From positions 1-54,735 of the forward strand of contig NZ_JABCPZ010000048.1 in NCBI RefSeq assembly GCF_013283785.1: a stretch of DNA of 54,735 bases, read 5' to 3'. Below the pieces are notes generated by a model. That model saw nothing but the letters and a program-made list of their open reading frames with translations, did no database searches and had not been told where the DNA came from. Position numbers and translations under genes: made by a program. Each line of letters begins with the position of its first letter. The first letter of the stretch is position 1. This DNA is from Nonomuraea antri. Lineage in GTDB: Bacteria > Actinomycetota > Actinomycetes > Streptosporangiales > Streptosporangiaceae. Of this stretch, positions 23,814 to 32,082 are shown piece after piece.

Positions 23814-24842
23814 ATGGACGAGGGATACTCGGCGGCGGCGATGGTGTCGCTGGTCGCGGCGTCGCTGCGGCGTCGCGGGCTGCCGCTGCCGTTCGAGGCG
23901 TCCGTCCTGGATGGGGGCGGGGGAGTGGCGGGCCGCGACGGGACGCGGGTGTCGCTGAGCGCCAAGCGGCGGCTGCTCGCCGCCGTCGCCGAGGCGTACG
24001 GCGAGGGTGAGCTGGTGCTTGCCGGGCAGGCGGCCATCGGCGGGCCGTTCGACGCGCTGGGCCACGCACTGGCGTCCGCGCCCACCCCTGGCGAGTGCCT
24101 GGCCAGGTGGCGGCGGCTGGAACGCTACGTGCACTCCCGGCACCGCACAATCATCACCACGCAGACAGCGGAACCCACCGGAAGCGCGGAAACGGCGCGA
24201 ACCACCGACGGCGTCGTCGTGCACCACACGGCGCCGGCCGGTCCGCCGCCTGTCAGGCACGAGAGCCTGCTCGTGGCCGGGGTGCTGGCGGGCCTGCTCT
24301 CGGCGCAGGGCTGCACGACCGTCCGGCTGAGCCTGGCCCACAAAGCCATGCCGCCCGTCACGACCACGTTGCTCGACGGCGGCCGTCTCGTTGCCCCTCG
24401 CGTGCCTCCGGGCCCGGTCGACCGGTTCCGCCTGACCTGGACCCAGGGAGCGCCCCGCCAGACGCCCACCGAACCGGAACCACCCCCCGCCGGGCGCGGC
24501 ACGGTGACCGAGGCCGTGCTGCGCCGCATCCTCACCGACCCCACCAGGCGATGGACGCTCGGCGAGCTCGCCGCGGCCACCGGCACGTCCGCCCGCACCC
24601 TGCAACGACGGCTGCGCGAGGAAGGCGGCTCGTTCTCCACGACGATCGCCACCGCCCGCGTCATGCGGGCCTCGGCGCTGCTCGCCGACGCCGCAGTGCC
24701 GTTGTCGACGGTCGGCTTCCTGGCCGGGTACGCCGACGGCCCCCACTTCTCGCGCGAGTTCGCCCGGCGGTCCGGCACCAGCCCTGGCCGGTACCGGACC
24801 GTCATCACCCATGCGGAGATCGATCATGAACCTGCCCTATGA
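23814..24842 (+). CDS. AraC-family regulator
   Basis: 342 aa. The C-terminal ~100 residues carry the double helix-turn-helix: RWTLGELAAATGTSARTLQR with RLREEGGSFSTTIATARVMR, then LSTVGFLAGYADGPHFSREF with ARRSGTSPGRYR. The N-terminal part resembles the arabinose-binding-like domain of the OruR/ArgR class (LPFEASVLDGG at the start, FDALGHALASAPTPGECLAR in the middle). Its 3' end overlaps the SDR start by 17 bp, so regulator and enzyme are coupled, and it probably activates this SDR-DUF3817 unit in response to a small molecule. Confidence 0.9.
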   Translation: MDEGYSAAAMVSLVAASLRRRGLPLPFEASVLDGGGGVAGRDGTRVSLSAKRRLLAAVAEAYGEGELVLAGQAAIGGPFDALGHALASAPTPGECLARWRRLERYVHSRHRTIITTQTAEPTGSAETARTTDGVVVHHTAPAGPPPVRHESLLVAGVLAGLLSAQGCTTVRLSLAHKAMPPVTTTLLDGGRLVAPRVPPGPVDRFRLTWTQGAPRQTPTEPEPPPAGRGTVTEAVLRRILTDPTRRWTLGELAAATGTSARTLQRRLREEGGSFSTTIATARVMRASALLADAAVPLSTVGFLAGYADGPHFSREFARRSGTSPGRYRTVITHAEIDHEPAL

Positions 24843-25578
24843 CCGCGCCCTCGTCACCGGCGGCAGCACCGGCGTGGGCCTCGCCCTGGCCGCCGAGCTG
24901 CGGCGGCACGGCTGCTCGCGGGTGGCGCTGTGCGGGCGCGACTCCCACCGGCTGGCCCGCGCCCGCTACGCGCTCGGCCCGGACGTGCTCACGGTGCGCT
25001 GCGACGTCACCGACCCGGACGACCGCGCCCACCTGGTGTCGGCGATCGAGCAGGAGTGGGGCGGCCTGGACCTGCTGGTCAACAACGCCGCCGTGCAGAT
25101 CGAGACCGACCACCTGGCCGGGCCGGAGCCGGCGACGCTGCGGTCGGTGTCCGACGAGATCGAGACGAATCTGGCCGCTCCGGTGCTGCTCACCCTGGAG
25201 GCGCTGCCGCTGCTGCGGGCGGCGGATCGGGCCGCGGTGGTCAACATCGGCTCCAGCCTCGCCGTCGCGCCCAAGCGGGCCGCCCCGGTGTACTGCGCGA
25301 CCAAGGCGGCGCTGTCGACGTACACGCGGGCGCTGCGGTACCAGTTCCAGGAGTCGGGCGCGCGGATTCAGGCGGTCGAGGCCGTGCTGCCCCTGGTGGA
25401 CACCGACATGACGCGCGGACGCGGCAGCGGGAAGATCAGTCCTGAGCAGGCCGCGGCGGAGATCGTCCAGGGGCTGGCCAGGAACCGCGCGGAGATCTAC
25501 GTGGGCAAGGCGCGCCTGCTGCCGATCCTGATGCGGCTGGCCCCGTCGGTGCCGCGCCGGATGCTCCGCGCCGGCTGA
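24826..25578 (+). CDS. short-chain dehydrogenase/reductase
   Basis: 250 aa classical SDR. Cofactor motif TGGSTGVG (11-18), NNAAV (86-90), catalytic Ser143/144, Tyr156 and Lys160 (YCATK), then LPLVDTDMTRG. The C-terminus (NRAEIYVGKARLLPILMRLA) is of the DltE/YdfG-like type that often acts on lipid or cell-wall-related carbonyls. The start ATG 24826 follows GGAG; it overlaps the AraC gene. Cotranscription with AraC is likely. Confidence 0.92.
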   Translation: MNLPYDRALVTGGSTGVGLALAAELRRHGCSRVALCGRDSHRLARARYALGPDVLTVRCDVTDPDDRAHLVSAIEQEWGGLDLLVNNAAVQIETDHLAGPEPATLRSVSDEIETNLAAPVLLTLEALPLLRAADRAAVVNIGSSLAVAPKRAAPVYCATKAALSTYTRALRYQFQESGARIQAVEAVLPLVDTDMTRGRGSGKISPEQAAAEIVQGLARNRAEIYVGKARLLPILMRLAPSVPRRMLRAG

Positions 25579-25667
25579 CGGACGGCGTGAGGAGGGGCCG
25601 GTGCCGCACGCCGCCGTGCTCTACAACCTGTAGAGTGTGGCCGGACCATCGGGGAAAGGGTGAAAGC

Positions 25668-25964
25668 GTGCTGCGCTGGTTTCGAGCTGTGGCGGTGGCC
25701 GAGGCGTGCTCCTGGGCGGGGCTGCTGGTCGGGATGTTCTTCAAGTACGTGACCGAGACCGGCGAGCTCGGCGTGAAGGTGTTCGGGCCGATCCACGGGG
25801 CGCTGTTCGTGCTGTACGCGCTCGGCGTGGTGCTCTCGGCGCGCGAGGCCGGCTGGAGCCGGGGCGCCGTGGTGCTCGGGCTGGCCTGCGCGGTGCCGCC
25901 GTTCACCTCGATCTGGTTCGAACGCCGGATGGCGGCCCGCACGTCCGCCGCCCAGCCCGCCTGA
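25668..25964 (+). CDS. DUF3817-type small membrane protein
   Basis: 98 aa. GTG start after AAAGGGTGAAAGC. Three hydrophobic helices: VAVAEACSWAGLLVGMFFKY, IHGALFVLYALGVVLSA and GAVVLGLACAVPPFTSIWFE. The order F-R-x-x-A-x-x-E-x-x-S-W and the central GPIHG with the terminal PPFTSIWFE match the DUF3817 family of unknown function. Follows the SDR by about 90 bp on the same strand. A terminator lies directly after it. Confidence 0.88.
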   Translation: MLRWFRAVAVAEACSWAGLLVGMFFKYVTETGELGVKVFGPIHGALFVLYALGVVLSAREAGWSRGAVVLGLACAVPPFTSIWFERRMAARTSAAQPA

Positions 25965-25969
25965 CGCCC

Positions 25970-26004
25970 TTCCCGGACCCGGGCCAGGACTGATGGGCCG
26001 GGAA
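25970..26004 (+). terminator. probable terminator
   Basis: TTCCCGG (25970-25976) pairs with CCGGGAA (25998-26004) and the stem extends inward by CCC/GGG past a one-base bulge. It begins six bases after the stop of the DUF3817 gene. Confidence 0.5.
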
Positions 26005-26039
26005 CAATCGTGTTGCCGCCCCGCCGGCATCTGCGGTAT

Positions 26040-26070
26040 TGATCACCAATGTCATTGATCAGGGTGATCA
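26040..26070 (+). promoter_or_regulatory. inverted repeat with three TGATCA boxes at a gene start
   Basis: TGATCACC (26040-26047) and GGTGATCA (26063-26070) form a perfect inverted repeat; a third TGATCA lies at 26056-26061. The element ends two bases before the ATG at 26073. Looks like a repressor site; no regulator gene is adjacent. Confidence 0.4.
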
Positions 26071-26072
26071 GC

Positions 26073-27041
26073 ATGGCCGCCGACCTGCTCGACAAGACCT
26101 CCGGGATGCGCATCGGCGCGGCATGGCACGATCCCGCTCTCGACCAGGCTCTGCCGCGGGTGAAGGCGGGGCGGTTGCCGTCCGGGCTGGAACTGATCAA
26201 GCAGGCCCGCGGCGACAACGAGCTGCGGGCGCTGCGCGTCGACCTGCTGGCCACGGCCGCCGCCGGGCACACCGGCGCGCTGTCGCGGCTGGCGCAGGAC
26301 GACGCCGACGCGCTCCTCTGGCTCGGCGCCGCGCGCATCAAGCAGGCGTGGGCCATTCGCGGCGGTTCCTACGCCAAGTACGTCGGGGCGAAGCGGTTCC
26401 TCAGCTTCTGGGACGTGCTGGCGCAGGCCGAGGAGCCGCTCCGGCAGGCGGCGAAGGAGTTCCCCGACGACCCCGTCCCGTGGGACCGGTTGCAGTGGCA
26501 CGCGCTCGGCATGCAGGCCGGCCGCGACGAGCTCGACGGCATCTGGGCGGAGCTGACCGCCCGCGACCCGCACCTGTACGCCGGGCACTACAGCCGCGCC
26601 CAGACCCTGTGCGCCAAGTGGGGCGGCTCGCACCAGGAGGTGCTCGACTTCGCCAGGGACAGCGCGGCCGTCGCGCCGCCGGGCGATCCGATCTCCGCCA
26701 TGCCGGCCCTGGCGCACTTCGAGATCGCCTGGAGCGAGGACCACGACTCCGAGCGTCCCACCCAGGAAGTCCTCGAGTCGTACTTCGGCGACTCGGTCGT
26801 GTCGGCGGAGCTGAGCCGGGCGGCCGACGCCTGGCGCGGCCGGCCGCGTCCGCACCCGCGTTCGCCGGACGCCGCCCATCTGTTCGGCGCCGCCTTCTAC
26901 TTCGGCGGGCACCTGCGCCGCGCGCAGGGGCTGCTGGCCGAGGCGGGCAAGCGCATGCCGGAGATCCTGCCGTGGGCGGCCGCCTCGCTCACCCCGGGCC
27001 GCCGTTACGCCCGCGCCCGCCGCGACCTCGGCCTCACCTGA
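26073..27041 (+). CDS. helical repeat protein of unknown function
   Basis: About 322 aa, soluble, almost entirely helical. Repeated motifs such as ALLWLGAARIKQAWAIRG, FLSFWDVLAQAEEPLRQAAK, WDRLQWHALGMQAGRDELDG and HYSRAQTLCAKWGGSHQEVL resemble TPR/Sel1-like scaffolds found in a family of uncharacterised actinobacterial proteins. No catalytic residues are evident. AGGG nine bases upstream supports ATG 26073; ATG 26049 is possible, with TATTGA six bases before it. Unlinked to the P450 gene except by orientation. Confidence 0.75.
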   Translation: MAADLLDKTSGMRIGAAWHDPALDQALPRVKAGRLPSGLELIKQARGDNELRALRVDLLATAAAGHTGALSRLAQDDADALLWLGAARIKQAWAIRGGSYAKYVGAKRFLSFWDVLAQAEEPLRQAAKEFPDDPVPWDRLQWHALGMQAGRDELDGIWAELTARDPHLYAGHYSRAQTLCAKWGGSHQEVLDFARDSAAVAPPGDPISAMPALAHFEIAWSEDHDSERPTQEVLESYFGDSVVSAELSRAADAWRGRPRPHPRSPDAAHLFGAAFYFGGHLRRAQGLLAEAGKRMPEILPWAAASLTPGRRYARARRDLGLT

Positions 27042-27121
27042 CGGCGATCTCGCGGGCGCCGTTGAAATGACGCCCGGCCGGTTGTGGGATGGACGTTGAC
27101 CCCCCGCCACCGGAGGTGCCC

Positions 27122-28402
27122 GTGAGCCCGCACTCACCCGTGACCCTCGACCGCACCGGCGTCCACCTGTACGAGCAGCTCGACCGGTTACGTGCCGCGG
27201 GACCGGCGGTCCGGGTGCGCCTGCCAGGCGACCTGGTCGCCTGGTCGGTCAGCCGCGGCGACGTCGTCAAGCGGCTGCTGACGCATCCGCACGTCTCGAA
27301 GGACGCCCGCAAGTCCTGGCCTGGCTACCGGCCGTACGCGATCGGCTGGCTGATCGCCTGGGTGGACGTCGTCAGCATGCTCACCGCCGACGGCGCCGAT
27401 CACCAGCGGCTCAAGAACCTGGTCGGCAAGGCGTTCACCGCCCGGCGCATCGAGGCCATGCGGCCGGCGATCACCGCGATCGTCACCGGCCTGCTCGACG
27501 AACTGGCCGCCGGGCCGCCCGGGCAGCCGGTGGATCTGCGCGCCCGCTACTCCTACCGCATCCCGACCCAGGTCATCTGCGACCTGTTCGGGGTGCCGCG
27601 GGAGCAGCGGCCGGCGATGCTGACCGCCATCGACGCCGTCCTGGACACCAGCCTGTCGCAGGAGCAGGCGGCCGAGGCGCAGCAGCACATGATCGCCGCC
27701 ATGCGCCGGCTCATCGACACCAAACGGGCCGACCCGGGCGACGACATGACCAGCCGCCTCGTCGCCGCCTCCGACACCGGCCCCGCCGACAACCCCACCG
27801 AACATCACGACATCGACCCCGAGCCGCTGACCGCCGACGAGCTGATCAGCACCCTCGTCCTCATGATCGGCGCCGGCAGCGAGACCACCGTCTCCCTCAT
27901 CGACCACGCCGTCACCGCGATGCTGACCCACCCCGACCAGCTCGCCGCCGTCCGGCGCGACCCGGACCGGTGGGCGGACGTCATCGAGGAAACGCTGCGC
28001 CAGCACTCACCGGTGATGCACCTGCCGCTGCGTTACGCCGCCGCCGACATCCCGCTCGACGACGGGGTCACCATCGCCAAGGGCGACCTGATCCTCATCG
28101 CGTTCGGCGCCCACGGCCGCGACCCGGCCGTCAACCCCGACCCCGGACGTTTCGACATCGACCGGCACGACCGGGCGCACCTGGCCTTCGGCCACGGCAT
28201 CCACTTCTGCCTCGGCGCGCCGCTGGCCAGGCTGGAGGCGGCCATCGCGCTCCCCGCCCTGTTCGCCCGTTTCCCGCACCTGCGCCTGGCCGTCCCGGCC
28301 GGTGAGCTGCGCAGGCAGCCGTCGTTCATCGGCAACGACGTGCAACGGCTGCCCGTCATCACCGGCCAGGAGTCGCCGCTCACGCCTGGAGCTGGCGGGT
28401 GA
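27122..28402 (+). CDS. cytochrome P450
   Basis: 426 aa soluble bacterial P450. GTG start after GGAGG. I-helix oxygen motif GAGSETT (250-256), K-helix ExxR as ETLR (290-293), PERF-like DPGRFD, and heme loop FGHGIHFCLGAPLAR with axial Cys363. Length and motifs fit the CYP105/107-like hydroxylases of actinomycetes. No ferredoxin or reductase gene is nearby, so redox partners must be supplied from elsewhere. Not embedded in a recognisable biosynthetic cluster. Its end overlaps the convergent DUF4132 gene by 23 bp. Confidence 0.95.
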   Translation: MSPHSPVTLDRTGVHLYEQLDRLRAAGPAVRVRLPGDLVAWSVSRGDVVKRLLTHPHVSKDARKSWPGYRPYAIGWLIAWVDVVSMLTADGADHQRLKNLVGKAFTARRIEAMRPAITAIVTGLLDELAAGPPGQPVDLRARYSYRIPTQVICDLFGVPREQRPAMLTAIDAVLDTSLSQEQAAEAQQHMIAAMRRLIDTKRADPGDDMTSRLVAASDTGPADNPTEHHDIDPEPLTADELISTLVLMIGAGSETTVSLIDHAVTAMLTHPDQLAAVRRDPDRWADVIEETLRQHSPVMHLPLRYAAADIPLDDGVTIAKGDLILIAFGAHGRDPAVNPDPGRFDIDRHDRAHLAFGHGIHFCLGAPLARLEAAIALPALFARFPHLRLAVPAGELRRQPSFIGNDVQRLPVITGQESPLTPGAGG

Positions 28403-30456
28403 TGGAGGGGTCGGTGATGGCGGTGTCGTCGGCCAGCAGGAACGCCTTGCTGAGGATGAGCGCCAGCAGCCCGTCCGGCTCGAACGGCAGGAACAGCCCG
28501 GCGTGGGCGTCGCGCCCGGAGACGATGCACAGGTAGGCGTCGTTGGGTTCCATCAGGACGTTCGCCGACCCCAAGTGAATCTTGTACGTGCGCAGATCAC
28601 CCCGGACCACCAGGAAACGGTCGGTGACCGTGCACCGGTCGGCGATGACCGTGCGCCCGATCAGCCGTGCCAGCGTGTCGCGGCGCACCTCGGCGGACGG
28701 CGGCAGCGTCCCGAACGAGCCGGACCACCAGTAGTCACGCAGCCGGCCCGGCTCGCGGTCGGCGCCCCTGGGGTCGGTCGCGATCGAGGCGACGGCCACG
28801 AACAGGTCGACGTCGCGCATGCCCTCGCTGAACACCAGCGCGGGCACCTCGGTCAACGGCGCCGTGCGCCACCCGGCACCGGCCGCCCGCTGGAAGGCGA
28901 CCTGGCCGGTGAGCGCGTGGTGCTCGTCCCAGAGGTGGTGGTCCAGCATCACCCGCCAGCGTCCGGCGGCCAGCACCCGGTAGGCGTCGCCGTCGTGGCC
29001 GCCGTCCCAGGAGCCGAGGAAGTCGGAGTGCCAGGCGCGCTGCTTGAACAGCGCGCGCAGCCTGCGGTAGTCGAGGAGGTGGTCGGCGAACCTGCCCGAG
29101 TGGGCGCCGCTCGCCTCCTCGGCCGGGGTGATCGGGTAGATCTCGCGGAAGGCCTGCTTGAACGGCTGGCGCAGCTCCTTGTCCTGCACGACCTGGCGCC
29201 ACTCGCGCACCTGCGCCGTCGACGCGCGGGCCGGGTGCCACAGCCGCACCGGCGCGTCCGGCACGTTCATCCCCAGCTCGGCGCGCCACACGCCGGGGGA
29301 GACCTCGAACTCCCAGATGAGCCGATCGGTGACCGGGTTGCCGGCCAGCTGCCGGTACGGCGGGGCCGGCTCGGCGGTGTATCCGGCCTCCAGCGCCCTG
29401 ATCAGGGTGGCCTGCCGCTGCCTGGCCTGCTCGGCCAGCTCGCGCAGCCGCTTGACCTCCTCGGGGTGCTCCCGCCTGACCGCCGCCGGGACGGATTTCA
29501 GCTTCTTGTCACCGTGCCACCACGTCAGCTCGGCCGCGCCGTCGGTCGTCGAGATCACCGCCGTGTGCTCGCCGACCGCCTGGCGCAGCCGCCCGTCGGG
29601 CAGCCTGAACGCCACCTCCAGCCGGTTGCCCAGGGCCGGCTCGATGCGCTTGAACATGCGGTCGAGCTGCTTGGCCGCCCCGGCGTGGCGGGTGATCCTG
29701 CGGGCGGCGCGCAGCGCGGAGATCGCCTCCGGCGTCGGGTGCTCCTCCGTCGCGCGGGCGATCTCGAACAGCAGCCCCTGGGACGGCAGCGTCTTGCCCG
29801 GCGTCGGCCCGGCCGCGAGGCCGCGCACCAGCGCGTCGAGCAGTTCGGGCAGCCACGGCTCGTCCCGACGCAGGGCCAGCCTGGCGGCGCGGCCCAGGGT
29901 CGCCTTCTCCCGTTCGTCGAACGCCTTGTCGGCCTGGAACGGGAACTCGCCGGCGTGGATGGCGGCGACCCTGGCCGCGGCCAGCTCCAGCGCCGCCCGG
30001 CTGAACTCGATGTAGCCGGGCCGGCCTTCGAGCCATTCGAGCGCGCCCGCGCGGTGGGTTTCCGGCGGTTCCCTGAGCGCCTCGGCGAACGCCGCGCGTC
30101 CCGTCACGTCCCAGGTGAGCAGCACGTCGGCCTCGGCGACGGCGATCGGACCCCAGTGCCGGGCGAGCCCGGCGCGCACCTCGGCGTCCATGCCGGCCAG
30201 GCCGGCCGCCGCCAGCGCGGCGAACGGCTCGTGCGGCGGCCGGTCGTCGTCCAGGCACAACGCGATCATCGCGGGCCGGGCCCGCCAGCCGCCGCAGCAT
30301 CTGCTCGTCGATCACGTATCGCGGGGAGTCCGTGCCGTGGTCGGCCGGCGTGCCCAGCCCGACGCACAGCTGGGGCGCGTGGGGCCAGAAGCCGGCGTCG
30401 TTCGCGGCGCCGAGGAGCAGACGGAACAGTCGCTCCGCGAGAGGGGAGAGAGACAT
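28380..30456 (-). pseudogene. DUF4132-type gene interrupted by a frameshift
   Basis: The main frame, 28380-30269, gives a 629-aa protein whose C-terminus (GDLRTYKIHLGSANVLMEPN, then SKAFLLADDTAI) is the conserved end of DUF4132 proteins. These large cytoplasmic proteins of unknown role are related to E. coli MolR. The N-terminus is in a different frame: a 62-codon segment from ATG 30456 (MSLSPLAERLFRLLLGAAND to MLRRLAGPAR) runs to about 30271 and continues as MIALCLDDDRPPHEPFAAL one base out of phase. A net +1 (or -2) change near 30270, in GC-rich sequence, therefore breaks the gene or is a sequencing error. If translation starts at 30269, a slightly shortened protein could still be made. Family members are often longer, so N-terminal loss elsewhere is possible too. 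Confidence 0.7.
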
Positions 30457-30604
30457 GCGGGCGATTCCTGTCGGTGGCGGATCATGCGGGTGATGAACGT
30501 ATAGCAGCACCGCACGACAATCCCCGGCCCCGCCACCCGGCCCCAGTCGATCCGGGATGATGGGCTGTCCCCACACAGCACGATCACGCCCCCAGGAGCC
30601 GCCG

Positions 30605-31072
30605 ATGACCACCCCCGACCCGACGATGGCCAGGATCGGCCAGGCGGTGGAGCTGCATCACCAGCAAGGCCGGCCGGAAGCGGCTCGCGACCTGTTCGCC
30701 CAGATCTGGGATGACATCGGTGGCGAGCAGGGCGATCCGCTGCATGTCTGCGTCCTGGCCCACTCGATGGCCGACGTGCAGGACGACGTGCACCAGGAGC
30801 TGCAGTGGGACCTGCGGGCGCTCGCCGCCGCCGCGTTCGTCACCGACGAGCGGGTGGCCCAGGCCGGGGTGCCGCTCTCGGTGGCCGGCCTGTATCCGTC
30901 GCTGCACCTGAACCTGGGCGATTGCTACCGCAAGCTGGGCGACCTCGACCGCGCCCGTGAGCACCTGCGGCAGGCGCGGGCCCACGTCGACGCGCTCGGC
31001 GACGACGGGTACGGCCGGCTCATCAGGGGCGGCCTGGAGCAGCTGGCCGAACGCCTGGACGAGCCCGCCTGA
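30605..31072 (+). CDS. TPR-like protein of unknown function
   Basis: 155 aa. CAGGAG precedes the ATG. All-helical: RIGQAVELHHQQGRPEAARD, LHVCVLAHSMADVQDDVHQE and LHLNLGDCYRKLGDLDRARE, followed by HLRQARAHVDALGDDGYGRL. The last pair is a clear tetratricopeptide unit. Likely a small protein-protein interaction protein in the cytoplasm. Divergent from the DUF4132 gene (149 bp apart), convergent with the VOC gene. Confidence 0.8.
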   Translation: MTTPDPTMARIGQAVELHHQQGRPEAARDLFAQIWDDIGGEQGDPLHVCVLAHSMADVQDDVHQELQWDLRALAAAAFVTDERVAQAGVPLSVAGLYPSLHLNLGDCYRKLGDLDRAREHLRQARAHVDALGDDGYGRLIRGGLEQLAERLDEPA

Positions 31073-31090
31073 CCCCCGGTTCGAGCGCCG

Positions 31091-31501
31091 CTAGGCCTTG
31101 GCCGCCTGCTGGAAGCGCACCATGTTGCCCGACGGGTCGCGGAAGGCGCAGTCGCGCGGCCCCCACGGCTGGTCGATGGGCTCCTGCAGCACCTCGGCCC
31201 CGGACGCGCTGATCCGCTCGAAGGTCCCGTCGAGGTCGTCGGTGCTGAAGACGATCATCGGCAGGACGCCCTTGGTCAGCAGTTCCTGCAGCGCGTCGCC
31301 GTCGGCCTGGGAACGCCCGGCGTGCGGCACGGACAGCACGAACTCCGGGTCGGGACGCCCCGGGCTGCCCAGGGTGACCCACCGGAACTCCCCGGACGGC
31401 ACGTCGTTGCGCACCTCGAGGCCGAGCGCGTCGCGGTAGAAGGAGAGGGATTCGTCGAGGTCGTTGACGGTGATGTGGTGATACTTGAGTGCGATGTCCA
31501 T
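31091..31501 (-). CDS. VOC (glyoxalase-fold) protein, copy 1
   Basis: 136 aa. Two beta-alpha-beta-beta-beta units of the vicinal-oxygen-chelate fold: IALKYHHITVNDLDESLSFY with RDALGLEVRND, and MIVFSTDDLDGTFERISASG with DCAFRDPSGNMVRF. Possible metal ligands are the N-terminal His9 and the Glu in EFVLS. Such proteins act as dioxygenases, isomerases or resistance proteins; the substrate is unknown. Starts seven bases after TAACGT on the minus strand, so probably leaderless from a promoter inside the end of the AraC gene. Paralogue of the protein at 39640-40050. Confidence 0.9.
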   Translation of the reverse strand: MDIALKYHHITVNDLDESLSFYRDALGLEVRNDVPSGEFRWVTLGSPGRPDPEFVLSVPHAGRSQADGDALQELLTKGVLPMIVFSTDDLDGTFERISASGAEVLQEPIDQPWGPRDCAFRDPSGNMVRFQQAAKA

Positions 31502-31520
31502 GCCGCCAACGTTAGGCGGC
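31502..31520 (-). promoter_or_regulatory. operator/promoter of VOC gene copy 1
   Basis: GCCGCC (31502-31507) and GGCGGC (31515-31520) flank AACGTTA. On the coding strand this contains TAACGT (plus 31509-31514), seven bases before the ATG at 31501. The same layout, CCTA(A/G)CGT followed by GCGGC-ATG, occurs before copy 2 at 39640. Confidence 0.5.
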
Positions 31521-31964
31521 GCCGGCCCGGCCCGCTTCTCCGATCCTGCTCGATGACGTGGCCGCGGCCTTCCTGGTCGGCCGGGTGCGTGCCTTGGCCA
31601 CGCAGGTGGGCATCGCCGTCACCGCCGGGTGCGCACGCGCCCGGTAGGCGCTCGGCGTCTCGCCCACCAGCTCGGTGAAGCGCGAGCTGAACGAGCCGAG
31701 CGAGGTGCAGCCGACGGCCATGCACGCGCCGGTCACGCTCATCCCCGCGCGCAGCAGTGCCATCGCCCGCTCGATCCTGCGGGTCATGAGATAGCTGTAC
31801 GGCGTCTCGCCGTAGGCGGCGCGGAACCTGCGCGAGAAGTGCGCCGGGGACATGAGCGCGTGCTGGGCCATCGCCGGCACGTCGAGCGGCTCGGCGTAGG
31901 CGCGGTCGATCAGGTCACGGGCTCTGCGCAGGTGGGCCAGATCGGCCAGCTCTTCCGGGCGCAT
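31512..31964 (-). CDS. short AraC-family regulator, copy 1
   Basis: 150 aa, little more than the DNA-binding domain: LRRARDLIDRAYAEPLDVPA, MAQHALMSPAHFSRRFRAAY, then MSVTGACMAVGCTSLGSFSS with RFTELVGETPSAYR, and an Arg/Ala-rich tail. No separate ligand domain. TAGCGT (plus 31971-31976) lies six bases before the ATG, so the gene is probably leaderless. It precedes the VOC gene by 10 bp. The 39185-39622 gene is a close paralogue with the same downstream partner, so these form a repeated regulator-enzyme module. Confidence 0.92.
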   Translation of the reverse strand: MRPEELADLAHLRRARDLIDRAYAEPLDVPAMAQHALMSPAHFSRRFRAAYGETPYSYLMTRRIERAMALLRAGMSVTGACMAVGCTSLGSFSSRFTELVGETPSAYRARAHPAVTAMPTCVAKARTRPTRKAAATSSSRIGEAGRAGAA

Positions 31965-32013
31965 GCGCCGACGCTACCACCCGCCGGCGACCGCCGTTCC
32001 CGATCTCCGGCCA

Positions 32014-32036
32014 GGCGGCGTCGACCCGACGCCGCC
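32014..32036 (-). terminator. stem-loop terminator after the imine-reductase-like gene
   Basis: GGCGGCGTCG (32014-32023) pairs perfectly with CGACGCCGCC (32027-32036) around ACC. It lies about 50 bases beyond the stop at 32083 and before the AraC promoter, so it may terminate transcription from the right. Confidence 0.65.
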
Positions 32037-32082
32037 GACCGCGTGGCCCGGCAACGGAGCACCCTCGAAGGTGAGGTCCGCG

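Noticed and set aside
27122..28402. P450 as part of a secondary-metabolite gene cluster
   Set aside because: No synthase, cyclase, NRPS/PKS or ferredoxin gene within the window; neighbours are unrelated single genes.
28302..30560. Long plus-strand frame antisense to the DUF4132-type gene
   Set aside because: Shadow frame with no recognisable motif; the minus strand carries the conserved C-terminal signature.
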